DNA of 64,000 bases from Streptomyces sp. NBC_00457 (GTDB lineage Bacteria > Actinomycetota > Actinomycetes > Streptomycetales > Streptomycetaceae). Positions 23,402-33,517 of the stretch are shown here, in pieces. The translations under genes were made by a program, and so were the position numbers. The notes under the pieces are model-generated. The model did not search any database. It was not told where the DNA came from and saw only the letters and a list, made by a program, of their open reading frames with translations. The stretch spans positions 3,410,001 through 3,474,000 of the forward strand of contig NZ_CP107905.1 in the NCBI RefSeq assembly GCF_036014015.1, written 5' to 3'. Positions within the stretch are counted from its first letter, which is position 1. Each line of letters opens with the position of its first letter.

Positions 23402-25618
23402 TTACTTGGCGGCGCAGTCGTAGAGCACGTTGCCTCCCATGAGTCCCGTCGCGCCGTCGTCGTCCGCCTGTGAGGACGTGCCGCCGTACGACGAGGCCGG
23501 AACCTTCGTGCAGTTGTCGGCGATCCAGTCGGAGCGCTGCTCGGCGTATCCGCCTGACAGGCCCGGCCGGCCGCCGCCGTTGGTGTCGGAACCCAGGACG
23601 TAGCGTAGTTCGCCGTTCTTGGTCCACTCCTTCAACTGGGCCACCGACGGCGCGTTGTCGCTGTTCGTGAAGCCGCCCATGCCGATGACGGTCTCGTCGG
23701 TGCCCAGGATGAAGGCGCCGGCGGACATGGCGCCGCCCTCGACGGCGAGCTTGATGCGTGCGTCGGGTGCGTGCTCGACGGCGTACTTGAGGATCTTGCG
23801 CTGGTCGGCGGTGAGTTCCCCGCCACCGAATCCGCCGCGCCCGCCCGGGGCACCTCCCGAGCCACCACCGGGCAGGCCGTTCGCTCCCCCCGTGGGCATG
23901 CCGGAAGGCATCCCTGAAGGCATTGCGGAGGGCATCCCGCCGGACGAGGGTTCATCCGACTGGCCCGAGGACCCGTCAGCGCCGGGGAGGCCCGGCATGC
24001 TCGACGGCATCCCGGACGGCATGCCCGACGGAAGGTCTGAGCCGTTCCCACCCTGCCCGGGCATGCCGCCACCTCCACCGAAGCCGAGCGTCTGCGGACC
24101 GGCCGTCGGGTTGGAGCCGCCCATGCTGCTTGAGCCGGGTACGCTCAACGCCCAGGCCCCCGGGGCCACCAGGACCGACGCCACGGCCGCGCCCACTGCA
24201 ACCGTCAGCAGCCGGCCGTGCCGTCCTGAGAGCACCAGCAGGACGACGGCGGCGCAGCCCACGAGCAGCACCGGCCACACCAGCCAGCCGTTCCAGTCGG
24301 GTTCACGGCGGATCAGCACCACTGCCCAGCCCACGCTCACCACGACCCCGGCCACGCCGGCCAGGGGCGCCCAGCGCAGGCCCGCACGGTGCACACGGAC
24401 CAGGCCGGCCGTCAGCCCGCCGCACAAAGCGGCGATGGCCGGCGCGAGTTGGGTGGTGTAGTAGGGGTGGAAGATTCCCTGCTGAGTCGAGAACACGGCC
24501 GCGCAGACCACCAGCCAGGTTCCCCACAGCAGCCAGCCGGAGGCCGGCAGCAGGGCGGAGGCGGGCAGCTTCCCCCGTCGGCTCAGCACCACTGCAGCCA
24601 CGGCGACGGCGAGAGCCAGCGCGCACAGCGGCAGCAGCCAGCTGATCTGACCGCCCACCTGCGTGTCGAACATCCGGCCCAGGCCGGACTCGCCGCCGAA
24701 GCCGCCGGCGAAGCCGCCTCCGCCGCCGCCCCCCATGCCCTGGGGCGTTCCGTCACTGGAGCCGAAGACCCGCCCCAGCCCGTTGTAGCCGATCACCAGG
24801 TCCCAGGCCGAGCCGTCCTCGCTGCCACCGACGTAGGGGCGATCGCCCGGCCAAAGGTCGACCATGGCGACCCACCACAAGGAGGACGCCGCCAGGATGG
24901 CTCCCGCGCCCAGCAGACGCCGCACTCGCGGTATCCAGGGGCCGCTTCCTCCCACGAGCCAGGCGACGGCGAACGCGGGGATGACCATCCAGGCGGCGAG
25001 CATTTTGGTGAGGAATCCGCACCCGATCAGGAAGCCGCTCGCGCACAGCCACCAGGTCGCGGCCCTGCCCTCGGCCTGCAGCGCGCGGGTGAGCGCGTAC
25101 GCCGCGGACACCAGCAGGAGGACCAGCAGGGTGTCGGGGTTGTTGTCCCGGTTGATGGCCACGGTGATGGGCGTGAGGGTGAGGACCAGGGCGGCGACCA
25201 GCGCCGCGCCCTCCCCCGCCCAGCGGCGCACGGTGCGGTGCAGCACCAGCACCGTGGCCACTCCTTCGAGCACCTGCGGCAGGATCAGAGCCCACCCGTG
25301 CATCCCGAAGATCTTGCTGCTGATCACCTGCGGCCACAGCGCGGCCGGCGGCTTGTCGACCGTGACCACACCGGCCGGGTCGAAGGAGCCGAAAAGGAAG
25401 TTCGTCCAGCTCTGCCCCATCGACTTCACGGCCGCCGAGTAGTAGCTGTTGCCCCAACCCAGGGAACCCAGTGCCCATCCGTACAGGACTGCCGCGAGCG
25501 CCAGGACGGCTGCGAGTGCCGCGGGTGCCGCCCAGGCGGGCAGCGAGCGGACGGACGTGTGCCTGCCGGCGTGCGCCGAAGCCGCCGGTACGGACGTGAT
25601 GTGCGCGTAGTTGCTCAT
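23402..25618 (-). CDS. GT39-type membrane glycosyltransferase, 738 aa
   Basis: An ArnT/PMT-like integral membrane glycosyltransferase with about 11-13 hydrophobic helices. The first loop carries the family acidic motif followed by VVTVDKPPAALWPQ. The catalytic part would transfer a sugar from a polyprenyl-phosphate donor outside the membrane. After the last helix comes a low-complexity stretch of about 110 residues rich in Gly, Met, Pro and Ser, with repeated GMPSGMPS units. A soluble C-terminal domain ends GGNVLYDCAAK. The GT2-GtrA gene just upstream probably makes and flips the lipid-linked sugar. Confidence 0.85.
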   Translation of the reverse strand: MSNYAHITSVPAASAHAGRHTSVRSLPAWAAPAALAAVLALAAVLYGWALGSLGWGNSYYSAAVKSMGQSWTNFLFGSFDPAGVVTVDKPPAALWPQVISSKIFGMHGWALILPQVLEGVATVLVLHRTVRRWAGEGAALVAALVLTLTPITVAINRDNNPDTLLVLLLVSAAYALTRALQAEGRAATWWLCASGFLIGCGFLTKMLAAWMVIPAFAVAWLVGGSGPWIPRVRRLLGAGAILAASSLWWVAMVDLWPGDRPYVGGSEDGSAWDLVIGYNGLGRVFGSSDGTPQGMGGGGGGGFAGGFGGESGLGRMFDTQVGGQISWLLPLCALALAVAVAAVVLSRRGKLPASALLPASGWLLWGTWLVVCAAVFSTQQGIFHPYYTTQLAPAIAALCGGLTAGLVRVHRAGLRWAPLAGVAGVVVSVGWAVVLIRREPDWNGWLVWPVLLVGCAAVVLLVLSGRHGRLLTVAVGAAVASVLVAPGAWALSVPGSSSMGGSNPTAGPQTLGFGGGGGMPGQGGNGSDLPSGMPSGMPSSMPGLPGADGSSGQSDEPSSGGMPSAMPSGMPSGMPTGGANGLPGGGSGGAPGGRGGFGGGELTADQRKILKYAVEHAPDARIKLAVEGGAMSAGAFILGTDETVIGMGGFTNSDNAPSVAQLKEWTKNGELRYVLGSDTNGGGRPGLSGGYAEQRSDWIADNCTKVPASSYGGTSSQADDDGATGLMGGNVLYDCAAK

Positions 25619-25635
25619 GTCTGGTTTCGCTCTCG

Positions 25636-26925
25636 TCAGCGGGTACGGCTGCGGGGACCGGCGAAGACGGCCAGCCGCAGGACGGCGAAGCGCACGCCGG
25701 TGACGGCGGCGGACGCCGCGGCGAGGACCGCGGTCTCGGCCGCCGGTGAGGCGCCGGGATCGAGCCACTTGAACCACAGAACCGCCCCGGAGGTGACCAG
25801 GTAGCCGAGGACGAACAGGCCCCCGGCCCCGAGGTGGGCACGGGCGGGCGGGGTGGTGGAGTACCGGAAGGTGAGGCGCCGGTTCGCCTCGGTGTTGAGG
25901 ACGGTGAGGACGAACAGCGAGACCAGGTTGGCGACCGCAGGAGTCCACCAGCCGCGAAACAGCCAGTACAGCAGGGCCTGACCGACCGTGGAGACGACGC
26001 CGATCGCGAGGAAACAGCCGACCTCCCACGACAGCACGCCACGTCGCGTGGCGGGTGCGAGGACGGCGTCGGGGTGCTCGGCGGCCGGTGCGGGGCGCGG
26101 TCGTACGGCGACGCGAGCACCGCCCGAGGCCTTGAGGCGCGCCATGCGCCACAGGCCCCGCAGGTCGTCCGCCGCGGTGCTCACCACGTCCACCCGAGTG
26201 TCGACGTCCTCGACCCAGTCGACCGGCACCTCGTGGACGCGCAGTCCGTTGTGCTCGGCCAGCAGGAGCAGCTCGGTGTCGAAGAACCACGCGTCGTCGC
26301 GGGCCACCTTGAGCAGCGGCCGGAGTACATCCGTGCGGGCCGCCTTGAATCCGCACTGGGCGTCGGTGAAGCGGACGCCGTGGGTGAGCCGGATGATGCC
26401 GTTGTAGCAGCGGGAGATGAACTCGCGGCGCGGCCCGCGCACCGTACGCGCCCCGGGTGCCAGCCGGGAGCCGATCGCGAGGTCGGAGTGGCCGCTGGCC
26501 AGCGGGGCGACCAACGGGAGCAGCCCGTCGAGGCCGGTGGACAGGTCCACGTCCATGTACACCACGATGTCCGCGTCACTGGCGCCCCAGACGGTGCGCA
26601 GGGCCAGCCCGCGACCTTTACGGTCCAGGTGGACGACGCCCACCCCGGGGAGTTCGTCGGCGAGGCGGCGGGCCGTGGCGAGGGTCTCGTCGGTGCTGGC
26701 GTTGTCGGCAACCGTGATCCGCCAGGGGAAGGGGAAACCTTCGGACAGACGCGCGTGGAGGGTGCGCAGGCACCCGGGCAGGGCGCGTTCCTCGTTGTAG
26801 ACCGGCACGACGATGTCCACCGTCGCGGTACCGGCGTCCGGGAGAAGTGAGCGGTCGACGGGCTGGAATGGGGCCGGCCACTCCATGCGGGCGGCGATTT
26901 TGGTGAGGTGGGGAGTGGGAGTCAT
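25636..26925 (-). CDS. GT2 glycosyltransferase fused to a GtrA-like membrane domain, 429 aa
   Basis: Residues ~40-270 form a dolichyl-phosphate-sugar-synthase-like GT2 domain: DIVVPVYNEERALPGCL, ADNASTDET, the DxD motif VYMDVDLSTG and the QCGFKAART loop. Residues ~310-425 form a GtrA-like domain with four hydrophobic helices. The first half would make a polyprenyl-phosphate sugar and the second help move it across the membrane for the GT39 enzyme encoded 17 bp downstream. GAGGAAG precedes the ATG at 26925; a longer start at 26940 has no ribosome binding site. Confidence 0.87.
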   Translation of the reverse strand: MTPTPHLTKIAARMEWPAPFQPVDRSLLPDAGTATVDIVVPVYNEERALPGCLRTLHARLSEGFPFPWRITVADNASTDETLATARRLADELPGVGVVHLDRKGRGLALRTVWGASDADIVVYMDVDLSTGLDGLLPLVAPLASGHSDLAIGSRLAPGARTVRGPRREFISRCYNGIIRLTHGVRFTDAQCGFKAARTDVLRPLLKVARDDAWFFDTELLLLAEHNGLRVHEVPVDWVEDVDTRVDVVSTAADDLRGLWRMARLKASGGARVAVRPRPAPAAEHPDAVLAPATRRGVLSWEVGCFLAIGVVSTVGQALLYWLFRGWWTPAVANLVSLFVLTVLNTEANRRLTFRYSTTPPARAHLGAGGLFVLGYLVTSGAVLWFKWLDPGASPAAETAVLAAASAAVTGVRFAVLRLAVFAGPRSRTR

Positions 26926-27098
26926 GGCTTCCTCAGGCATGAGGGGACGGCAGACTGCGGCTCACAGGCCCTGGTCCAGGGCCGCGGCCTCACTGTTGCC
27001 GCCCCGCCTGTGGGGGTGGGGGGAGAATACCGAGAACTGACGGAGAGTCAGATCAATGGCCGAAAGCGCTCCCACGATTCACTGTGAGCTCGGCCGCA

Positions 27099-27904
27099 TC
27101 ACGGCGTTTCGGATTCGCCGACGCCTCTGATCACACTGATCACCTGCGTTCCTGACCGAGGGGGCACCTCGCGTTCATGGCCGGTACCCGTACGGCCGGC
27201 GTTCCGGTCGTGATCAGATCGCCGGGCAGCAGGATGACGGCGCTGCTGACGTGCACGATGACGGTGGCGACGTCGAAGAGCAATTACAAGGTCCGCGCCT
27301 TCTGCCTGACGCACCCGTCGACGAGACAGTTCATCGTCAAGCCGCGAGCGCCGATCGGCGCATCGTCGGTGGTGATCAGGGCGCCCCCACCACAGTGGCG
27401 ACAGCAACGGACGGAATGTCCTCCGGGCCGCTCCGCACAGCGACGTCGTTGACCACGGTGTAGCCCGCGACATGGCTCACGGCTGCTTGGGCGTCTCCAT
27501 CCCGGGCCTTCGCGCGCTCACCACACCGAGCTCCGCACCCCAGCGCACATTCTGCTCCTCGGCCGGCAGGCAGATGTCGTCGTCGGCTCCGACGACGACA
27601 CGGCCGCCGTATCCCGCACGGAGAACTCCGGCTCGGCAGGGATGGGACACTCCAACTCCCGTGCCCGACAACGTAGTTGGAGTCAACAACAACTATCTTG
27701 CTCGGCCGGACGATCAGTGGTGCATAGGAATTGTCGTCCAGCCTGGGACGCTTACCGGTAACGGCACCGCCCGGGTCCCACCAGCCGTCGCCGGACGCGA
27801 TCAGCGCCCCGACGTCCGGGGACGGCAGCAGCACGCAGTGCTTCTTCTGCAGACACGCGGCGGCCCGTACGGCTTTGCCCCAGTCGTACGGTGCTGAGCT
27901 TCAC
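27099..27904 (-). pseudogene. Full-length but frameshifted FAH-family gene
   Basis: Pieces in several - strand frames line up in order with the intact FAH protein at 14378-15232. They are VKLSTVRL at the start (GTG 27904, after GAAGGAG), LLPSPDVGALIASGDGW, VRPSKIVVVDSNY, ECALGCGA, HVAGYTVVNDVAV, LLFDVATVIVHVSS, LLPGDLITTGTP and VIRGVGES at the end. Frame changes and substitutions destroy the acidic metal-binding block. It is the third FAH copy in the window and, being more diverged than the other relic, is probably an older duplicate. Confidence 0.75.
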
Positions 27905-28141
27905 CGGTGACACTCCTTCAGTAACGGTCCTGTCCTTCGAGGTGCGCTGTGGATGCGGCAATGGGCCGGTTCGGCAGAAGCAAGCGGAATGTGCAGCCAT
28001 CCCCCCTCGCCGTCCTGGCGAACAGTGGCGCCGGTGCTCAGGAGAGCTCCGGCGCCACGACATCGCACATTTCACCACTGCGCCGACCGCTGGCGGGCTA
28101 CCCGGACCCCCGGTTCCGCCCGACCAGGCGGCAGAGGGCCG

Positions 28142-28765
28142 TCAGGCCCAGGCGACGGCAACCTCGACGGGCACGCGAGGCAGCCGCGGGAGCCACGGGT
28201 CGGCACCGGGGTGACCGATGTTGACCACCAGGTGCGAACGCCAGCTCGTACCGTCGAAGAACTCCTTGTCCACACCGGCCTCGTCGAAGCCCGCCATCGG
28301 CCCGGCGGCAAGCCCCGCCGCGCGCACCGCGAGCAGGAAGACCCCGCTCTGCAGTGCCGAGTTGTAGGCAGCGATGCTCTCGCGCTTCTGGGTGTGGCCG
28401 GCGAACGCCGCTCGCAGCATGTCGCCGCGGGCCGGGAAGACCGTTGGCATCTGCTCGTGGAAGTCGGCGTCGTATGCCAGGACGGCCACGGCCGGCGCAC
28501 TGAGCGTCTTGGCCTTGTTGCCCTCGTCGAGGTGCTGGACCAGGCGCTCCTTGCCCTCGCGGGTGCGCACGAAGAGCACTCGCAGGGGCTGGCCGTTGGC
28601 GGCGCTCGGGGACCAGCGGGCGAGTTCCCAGATCATGCCGAGTTCGTCGTCGGTAACGGCCGTTGCGGCGAACGTGTTGGCTGTGCGGGCCTCGGTGAAC
28701 AGCAGCTTTAGCCCGGCGTCGTCAAGGATGTCGAGGGTCTGCGGTGCGCGGTCGGTTATGGTCAC
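28142..28765 (-). CDS. Nitroreductase-family protein (RutE/HadB-like), 207 aa
   Basis: An FMN-dependent oxidoreductase of the nitroreductase fold. The N-terminal LKLLFTEARTANTFAATAVTDDEL and the substrate/FMN motif ARWSPSAANGQPLRVLFVR are typical of the malonic-semialdehyde-reductase-like subgroup. GLAAGPMAGFD and VNIGHPGAD mark the C-terminal FMN contacts. Such enzymes reduce enals, nitro compounds or 3-oxo acids with NAD(P)H. The GTG at 28765 is preceded by AAGAGAG. The gene is alone between an FAH pseudogene and an alcohol dehydrogenase gene, so its pathway cannot be read from context. Confidence 0.85.
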   Translation of the reverse strand: MTITDRAPQTLDILDDAGLKLLFTEARTANTFAATAVTDDELGMIWELARWSPSAANGQPLRVLFVRTREGKERLVQHLDEGNKAKTLSAPAVAVLAYDADFHEQMPTVFPARGDMLRAAFAGHTQKRESIAAYNSALQSGVFLLAVRAAGLAAGPMAGFDEAGVDKEFFDGTSWRSHLVVNIGHPGADPWLPRLPRVPVEVAVAWA

Positions 28766-29020
28766 GGTTTCTCTCTTGCTTCGGTGTGCGGATGGGGGGC
28801 TCCGCCCCGATACCACTGGGTGGGACAGGGTTTGCGGAGCAAGGCGGGGCGCAGATACCGGTGCTGTCACCTGGGCTGCGAGACCCGGGCCAGCAATCAC
28901 GTGTGGTGTGTTGCTCGGATCTGCTCGGCGAGGACGCCTCGGAGCAGGTGCTTGACCGGAACTTCGAGTCTTCTTGCCGGTCCTCGTGCGGGCCGGCCCG
29001 GGACGACTGCTCAGCAGGCG

Positions 29021-30067
29021 TCAGGGGACGAGGATGAGACGGATCGGGTCGCCGATCTTGTTCTCCAGCCGGTTGACCGCGTCGACGGCGTTGGCGAGCG
29101 GGATGTGGTCGGTGATGGACGGGGCGAGGTCGAGGCGGCCGCACGCGGCCAGCCGCACCAGCTCGGTGACGGACTCCGGGGTGCCGCCGTAGTGCCCGCG
29201 CACCTGCTTGCCCAAGTAGTTGAAGGTCAGGCCCTCGGTGATGGTGAGCGGCTTGGGGGTGATGCCGACCAGGATCAGGGCGCCCTCGCGGCCGAGCACG
29301 GACGCGGCCTGCTCGCGGACGGCGGGCACGCCGGCGCAGTCGAAGGCGAAGTCCAGTCCCCGTCCGCCGGTGGCGGCGCGGACCTGGTCGGCGAAGTCGG
29401 GGGCGGCCGGGTCCAGGGCGAGGTCGGCGCCGAAGGCCAGGGCGCGCTCCCGGGCGCCGGGCAGCGGGTCGACGGCGATGACCGGCGCGGCGCCGACCAG
29501 TCGGGCGAGGCGCACGTTGTGCGCGCCCACTCCGCCCACGCCCCAGACGCCGACCGCCTGGGCGGGGCGTACGCCGGCGGTGGTGACGACGGCGGCGTAG
29601 GGAGTGGAGACCGCGTCGGGGATGATCGCGGCCTGATCGAAAGGGAGGCTCTCGGGAATGGGGATGAGGGTGTCCTCGCGGGCGACGGTGTACTGGGCCC
29701 AGCCGCCGTCGTAGTCGATGCCGGCGGTGAGCATCTGGGTGCAAGGGCGGCGGCGCACGCAGCCGGCGCACTGGCCGCAGGTCTTGCCGGCCTCCAGGGT
29801 GACGCGGGTGCCGACGGCCAGGCCCCGCTTGACGTCGGGGCCGGAGGTGTGGATCACACCGGATACCTCGTGGCCAACTGTGACCGTGCCGGAGGTGGCG
29901 AACAGCGGGACGAGAGAGCCGTCGATCAAGTGGACGTCTGAAAGGCAGACGCCCGCGGCCTTGACCTCGACGAGAACCTCGCCAGGGCCGGGTACGGGGA
30001 CGGGGACTTCTTCCACGACGAACTTCTTGCTGTCCAGGTGGAAGCGTCCGGCGAGCATGGTGTCCAT
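29021..30067 (-). CDS. Zinc-dependent alcohol dehydrogenase, 348 aa
   Basis: A medium-chain dehydrogenase/reductase. Catalytic zinc ligands are in GVCLSDVHL and VGHEVSG, and the structural zinc loop has CGQC followed by two more Cys. The Rossmann motif GVWGVGGVGAHNVRLARLVG is near residue 180. It would interconvert an alcohol and an aldehyde with NAD(P)H. It lies 141 bp downstream of the P450 gene's stop on the opposite side of a short gap and faces the same way as the nitroreductase gene. ATG 30067 was chosen; ATG 30058 is an alternative, and neither has a strong ribosome binding site. Confidence 0.86.
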   Translation of the reverse strand: MDTMLAGRFHLDSKKFVVEEVPVPVPGPGEVLVEVKAAGVCLSDVHLIDGSLVPLFATSGTVTVGHEVSGVIHTSGPDVKRGLAVGTRVTLEAGKTCGQCAGCVRRRPCTQMLTAGIDYDGGWAQYTVAREDTLIPIPESLPFDQAAIIPDAVSTPYAAVVTTAGVRPAQAVGVWGVGGVGAHNVRLARLVGAAPVIAVDPLPGARERALAFGADLALDPAAPDFADQVRAATGGRGLDFAFDCAGVPAVREQAASVLGREGALILVGITPKPLTITEGLTFNYLGKQVRGHYGGTPESVTELVRLAACGRLDLAPSITDHIPLANAVDAVNRLENKIGDPIRLILVP

Positions 30068-30208
30068 AAGGATCTGCTTTCTGTGAGCGGCACCCCGCCG
30101 ACGGTTCGCGCCGATGGATGCCGGGTGTTCCCTCGTGGGTGTGGGGAGACCGGGAGGCATACAGCCAGGGAGGGGTGCCGCACGCCTCCCTGCGTGCGGG
30201 GAGGGGGG

Positions 30209-33200
30209 TCAGGCGAAGACGTCCTGCTGATAGCGCTCGTCGGCTTCCAGCTGGGCGAGCCACTGCTGGGCGGCCTCGTCGTCGCTGCCGGTGTGCCGAC
30301 GGTGGATGGCGGCGAGGGCCTCGCGCACCGCGGGTGCCATGCGGCGGCCGTCACCGCATACGTAGACATACGCGCCGTCCTGGAGTGCCTGCCAGACCCT
30401 GTCGGAAGCGGCGGTGATCGCGTCCTGGACGAACCGGGCGGGGTGGCCGGCCACCGCGGAGAAGGCGGTGTGGACCCGAGCGGTGCCGGACAGCTCCCAC
30501 ATCTCCATCTCGCCGCGGTAGAAGTAGTCGTGCTCCGGGTGGCGGCAGCCGACGAAGACCTCGGACAGGCCCACCTTCGTGCCGATCTTGTACTGCCGGG
30601 CGCGCTCCTCCAGGAAGCCGCGCAGCGGTGCGATGCCGGTGCCGGGTCCGATGAGGATCAGCGGCGTGGCGGGGTCGGCGGGCGGGGCAAAGGTCGGGGA
30701 CGGGACGCGTACGTAGCCGTAGAAGACATCTCCCGGCTCGAGGCGGGCGATGTAGGAGGAGCAGGTGCCGCGGTACTGGCCGTCGCCGGACAGGGCCGGG
30801 CCTTCGAGGAGGCCGACGGTCAGGCGCACCTGGCGCGGGTTGGCCAGCGGGGAGGAGGAGATGGAGTAGAAGCGGGGACGGATCGGGCCCATCAGGTCCA
30901 GGAAGACGGCCAGCGGCAGTTCGATCGCCGGGAAGCGCTCCAGGAGGCCCAGCACCGAGATGCGCTTATTGAGTATCTCCTGCCGGTAAAGCTGCTGGGC
31001 CTCTTCGGTGTCGGCGGTGTACGCGTCCAGCTGCAGCCGGGCCCAGGGGCACGAGGTGTGCTCCGCCAGGGTCTGGATCTGGGAACGGGTGGCCACGTCC
31101 TGCAGTTCCAGGAACTCGGTGAACAGCAGGCCGGCGGTGACGGGCGTGCCCACCGGCAGGTGGGTCCGGCCGCCTGCGGGCTGGTCCAGCCGGAGTACCT
31201 GGTCACGGTCGACGCCGAGCCGCATGAGGGCGCGGTCCACCAAGGCCGGTTCGTTCTTGGCGAAGACGGCCAGGTGGTTGCCGGTGTCGTAGGTGACATC
31301 CTCGGGCAGCTCGATGGTGATGGACTTCGCCGACGGGCGCGGCGGCTCGATGCTGAAGTCCCACAGGCCGGTCGCGTCGCTGACGAGTTCGTCGTTGGCG
31401 ACGACGGTGAGGGGGTGGGCCTGCTCGGAGACGATCGCGGGGCGTACGTCTGCCTCGGTGAGCAGCCGCACCTGGTAGCGCGGTCCGCCCGCCTCGGAGG
31501 TGTCGGCGGCGTACTCCTCGGCCAGGGTGGCCCACAGGGTGTCCGTCCAGCGGGTGGCCATGCCGTCGAAGTCACCGGCGGCGTCGGCGATGCCGCGCTC
31601 AATGATGGGGGTGGCGCCGGCGGCCAGCAGGGCTTCCTCGATCCGCTTGGGGAAGGCCTGGTAGGTCGCCACCCACTGGGTGTTGCCGGCGCCCAGTAGT
31701 GCGAACCGCACGTTCGACAGTGAGCTCTCGGGCAGCCCGGCGGCGATCAGGTCGTCGAAGCGCTGCGCGTTGTCGGGCGCCTTGCCGTTGTAGCTGGCGG
31801 CGACGACCACGAGCAGACCCTCGGTGGGCAGGTGGTCGCCCAGCTCGTCCAGGCTCGTCAGCGTGGTGCCGAACCCGGAGCGCTCACCGCGGTCGGCGAT
31901 CGTGCGCGCCAGGTCCTCGCACGATCCCAGGCTGGAGCCGTAGGCGACGGTGAGGTTCACCCCGACACCGCTGACCACGGCCTGCGCCTGGGTGTCGTCG
32001 GTCCGCAGGTCCGCGGCGCCGAAGACGGTCCGCTCGTGTTCCTGGCGGGTCCGTACGACCAGCTGGAAGTCACCGGGCTTCCGCGTCAGCGCTTCCCGCA
32101 CGTCCATCTTGTAGTCGTTCGGATCGGCGAACCTGAACTTCTGCAGCACCAGCGCCAGGGCCAGACGGGCCTCGGTGAGCGCGAACTGCCGGCCGATGCA
32201 GGCACGCACTCCGTTGCCGAACGGCTTGTAGGCGTGCGGGTGGTGGTTGACCCGGTTCTCCGGCAGCCACCGGTCGATGTCGAACTCCTCCGGCCGCTCC
32301 CACGCCCTGGGGTGGGAGTGCAGCGCGCCCATGAGGATGTTCGCCCGCGTTCCCTTCTTCAGCTCATAGCGGCCGCCGATGACGGTGTCCTCCAGCGGGG
32401 CCTTGGCGATCAGCGGGATGGGAGCCCACAGGCGCAGGGTCTCTTCCAGGATGCGCGGGATGACGTCCAGCTTCATGATCGTGTCGTAGTCCGGGACGGT
32501 GTCGCCGGGCAGCAGCCGGTCCACCTCGGCGTAGGCCTGGGCCAGCACGTGCGGGTTGCGCATCAGCGAGTACGTGGCGAACGACAGCAGACCACTGGTG
32601 GTCTCGTGACCGGCGATCAGGAACGTCACCACCTGGTCCCGGACGTTTTCGTCGGCCAGCAGCTTGCCGGTCTCCGGGTCGGTGGCCTCCAGCATCAGGC
32701 CCAGCAGGTCGTCCTCGCCGGTGCCCTTCCCCTGGCGGCGATCCTTGATCACGTTCTCGACCAGGTCCTGCATCAGCTGGATGTTCTCGCGATACTTCTT
32801 GTCGTCCGCCTTGCGGAGCTTGGTCATCATCGGCAGCTCCTGCGAGCGCCGCATCGACTCGATCAGCGCCTCCAGCAGCGCGTTGAGGAAGGGGTGCAGC
32901 TTCTCCTTGTCGAAGGACTGGAACCGGTAGCCGAACCCCGACAGGGCGATGGTGTCCAGGGTGAGCCGGGTGTAGTCGTCGGTGATGTTGACCGGCTCGC
33001 CCTCCCGGCCCTCCCACTTGCCGACCAGGTTCTCGGCGATCTCCAGCATCTGCCCGTAGTAGGCCTTCATGGCCCGCTGGCTGAAGGCAGGCAGGAGGAC
33101 ACGGTGCGCCATGCCCCATTCCTCTTCGTGCTGGTGGGCCGTGAACAGGCCCGCCCCCGTGTAGTCCCGGACGTGGTGCAGCGGCGTCTTGTCGATCTGC

Positions 33201-33430
33201 TTGAAGAACCGCGTCTCGTCGCAGACCTCGGCCACCAGGTCCGGGTCGTAGACGAAGACCTGCTCGATGCCGGCGATGTCCATGCCATAGAGGCCCTCGG
33301 GGAACTGCAGGGACAGCTCGCCGAAGTACTCGACCGGGTTGGTGCTGGGGATCTGCGACGTGTGGCCGAGGAGGGGGATCCCGCGCGGGGACCGGATGGG
33401 ACGCAGGTCGGTCACGGGTTGCGTGGTCAT
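30209..33430 (-). CDS. Self-sufficient cytochrome P450/NADPH-P450 reductase fusion (CYP102 type), 1073 aa
   Basis: A three-part catalytically self-sufficient P450. The haem domain (~1-475) has the I-helix LIAGHETTSG, EETLR and the haem-thiolate loop FGNGVRACIGRQF with Cys411. An FMN flavodoxin domain follows (VAYGSSLGSCEDLARTIAD). The C-terminal half is the FAD/NADPH reductase (RFYSISSS, ILIGPGTGIAPLRGFL, YVCGDGRRMAPAV). The layout and length match CYP102A1 (P450 BM3), which hydroxylates fatty acids and related lipids. AAGGAG lies seven bases before the ATG. It is divergent from a TetR gene with two palindromes between, so it is probably repressed until a lipid or xenobiotic inducer appears. 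Confidence 0.92.
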   Translation of the reverse strand: MTTQPVTDLRPIRSPRGIPLLGHTSQIPSTNPVEYFGELSLQFPEGLYGMDIAGIEQVFVYDPDLVAEVCDETRFFKQIDKTPLHHVRDYTGAGLFTAHQHEEEWGMAHRVLLPAFSQRAMKAYYGQMLEIAENLVGKWEGREGEPVNITDDYTRLTLDTIALSGFGYRFQSFDKEKLHPFLNALLEALIESMRRSQELPMMTKLRKADDKKYRENIQLMQDLVENVIKDRRQGKGTGEDDLLGLMLEATDPETGKLLADENVRDQVVTFLIAGHETTSGLLSFATYSLMRNPHVLAQAYAEVDRLLPGDTVPDYDTIMKLDVIPRILEETLRLWAPIPLIAKAPLEDTVIGGRYELKKGTRANILMGALHSHPRAWERPEEFDIDRWLPENRVNHHPHAYKPFGNGVRACIGRQFALTEARLALALVLQKFRFADPNDYKMDVREALTRKPGDFQLVVRTRQEHERTVFGAADLRTDDTQAQAVVSGVGVNLTVAYGSSLGSCEDLARTIADRGERSGFGTTLTSLDELGDHLPTEGLLVVVAASYNGKAPDNAQRFDDLIAAGLPESSLSNVRFALLGAGNTQWVATYQAFPKRIEEALLAAGATPIIERGIADAAGDFDGMATRWTDTLWATLAEEYAADTSEAGGPRYQVRLLTEADVRPAIVSEQAHPLTVVANDELVSDATGLWDFSIEPPRPSAKSITIELPEDVTYDTGNHLAVFAKNEPALVDRALMRLGVDRDQVLRLDQPAGGRTHLPVGTPVTAGLLFTEFLELQDVATRSQIQTLAEHTSCPWARLQLDAYTADTEEAQQLYRQEILNKRISVLGLLERFPAIELPLAVFLDLMGPIRPRFYSISSSPLANPRQVRLTVGLLEGPALSGDGQYRGTCSSYIARLEPGDVFYGYVRVPSPTFAPPADPATPLILIGPGTGIAPLRGFLEERARQYKIGTKVGLSEVFVGCRHPEHDYFYRGEMEMWELSGTARVHTAFSAVAGHPARFVQDAITAASDRVWQALQDGAYVYVCGDGRRMAPAVREALAAIHRRHTGSDDEAAQQWLAQLEADERYQQDVFA

Positions 33431-33517
33431 GACTTGCTCCTTGGTGCGGAGAGGGGCGAAGGGCAAGGGCGCGGTGCAAGGCCGGGGAAGCCGCGGAGGG
33501 GCGGCGCGAGTCCCGAT

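Noticed and set aside
28072..28137. A possible extra VOC 3'-end relic near the nitroreductase gene (GGPGSPPAVG on the - strand).
   Set aside because: Only a few residues resemble GGPAYQPV and no other VOC segment is nearby.
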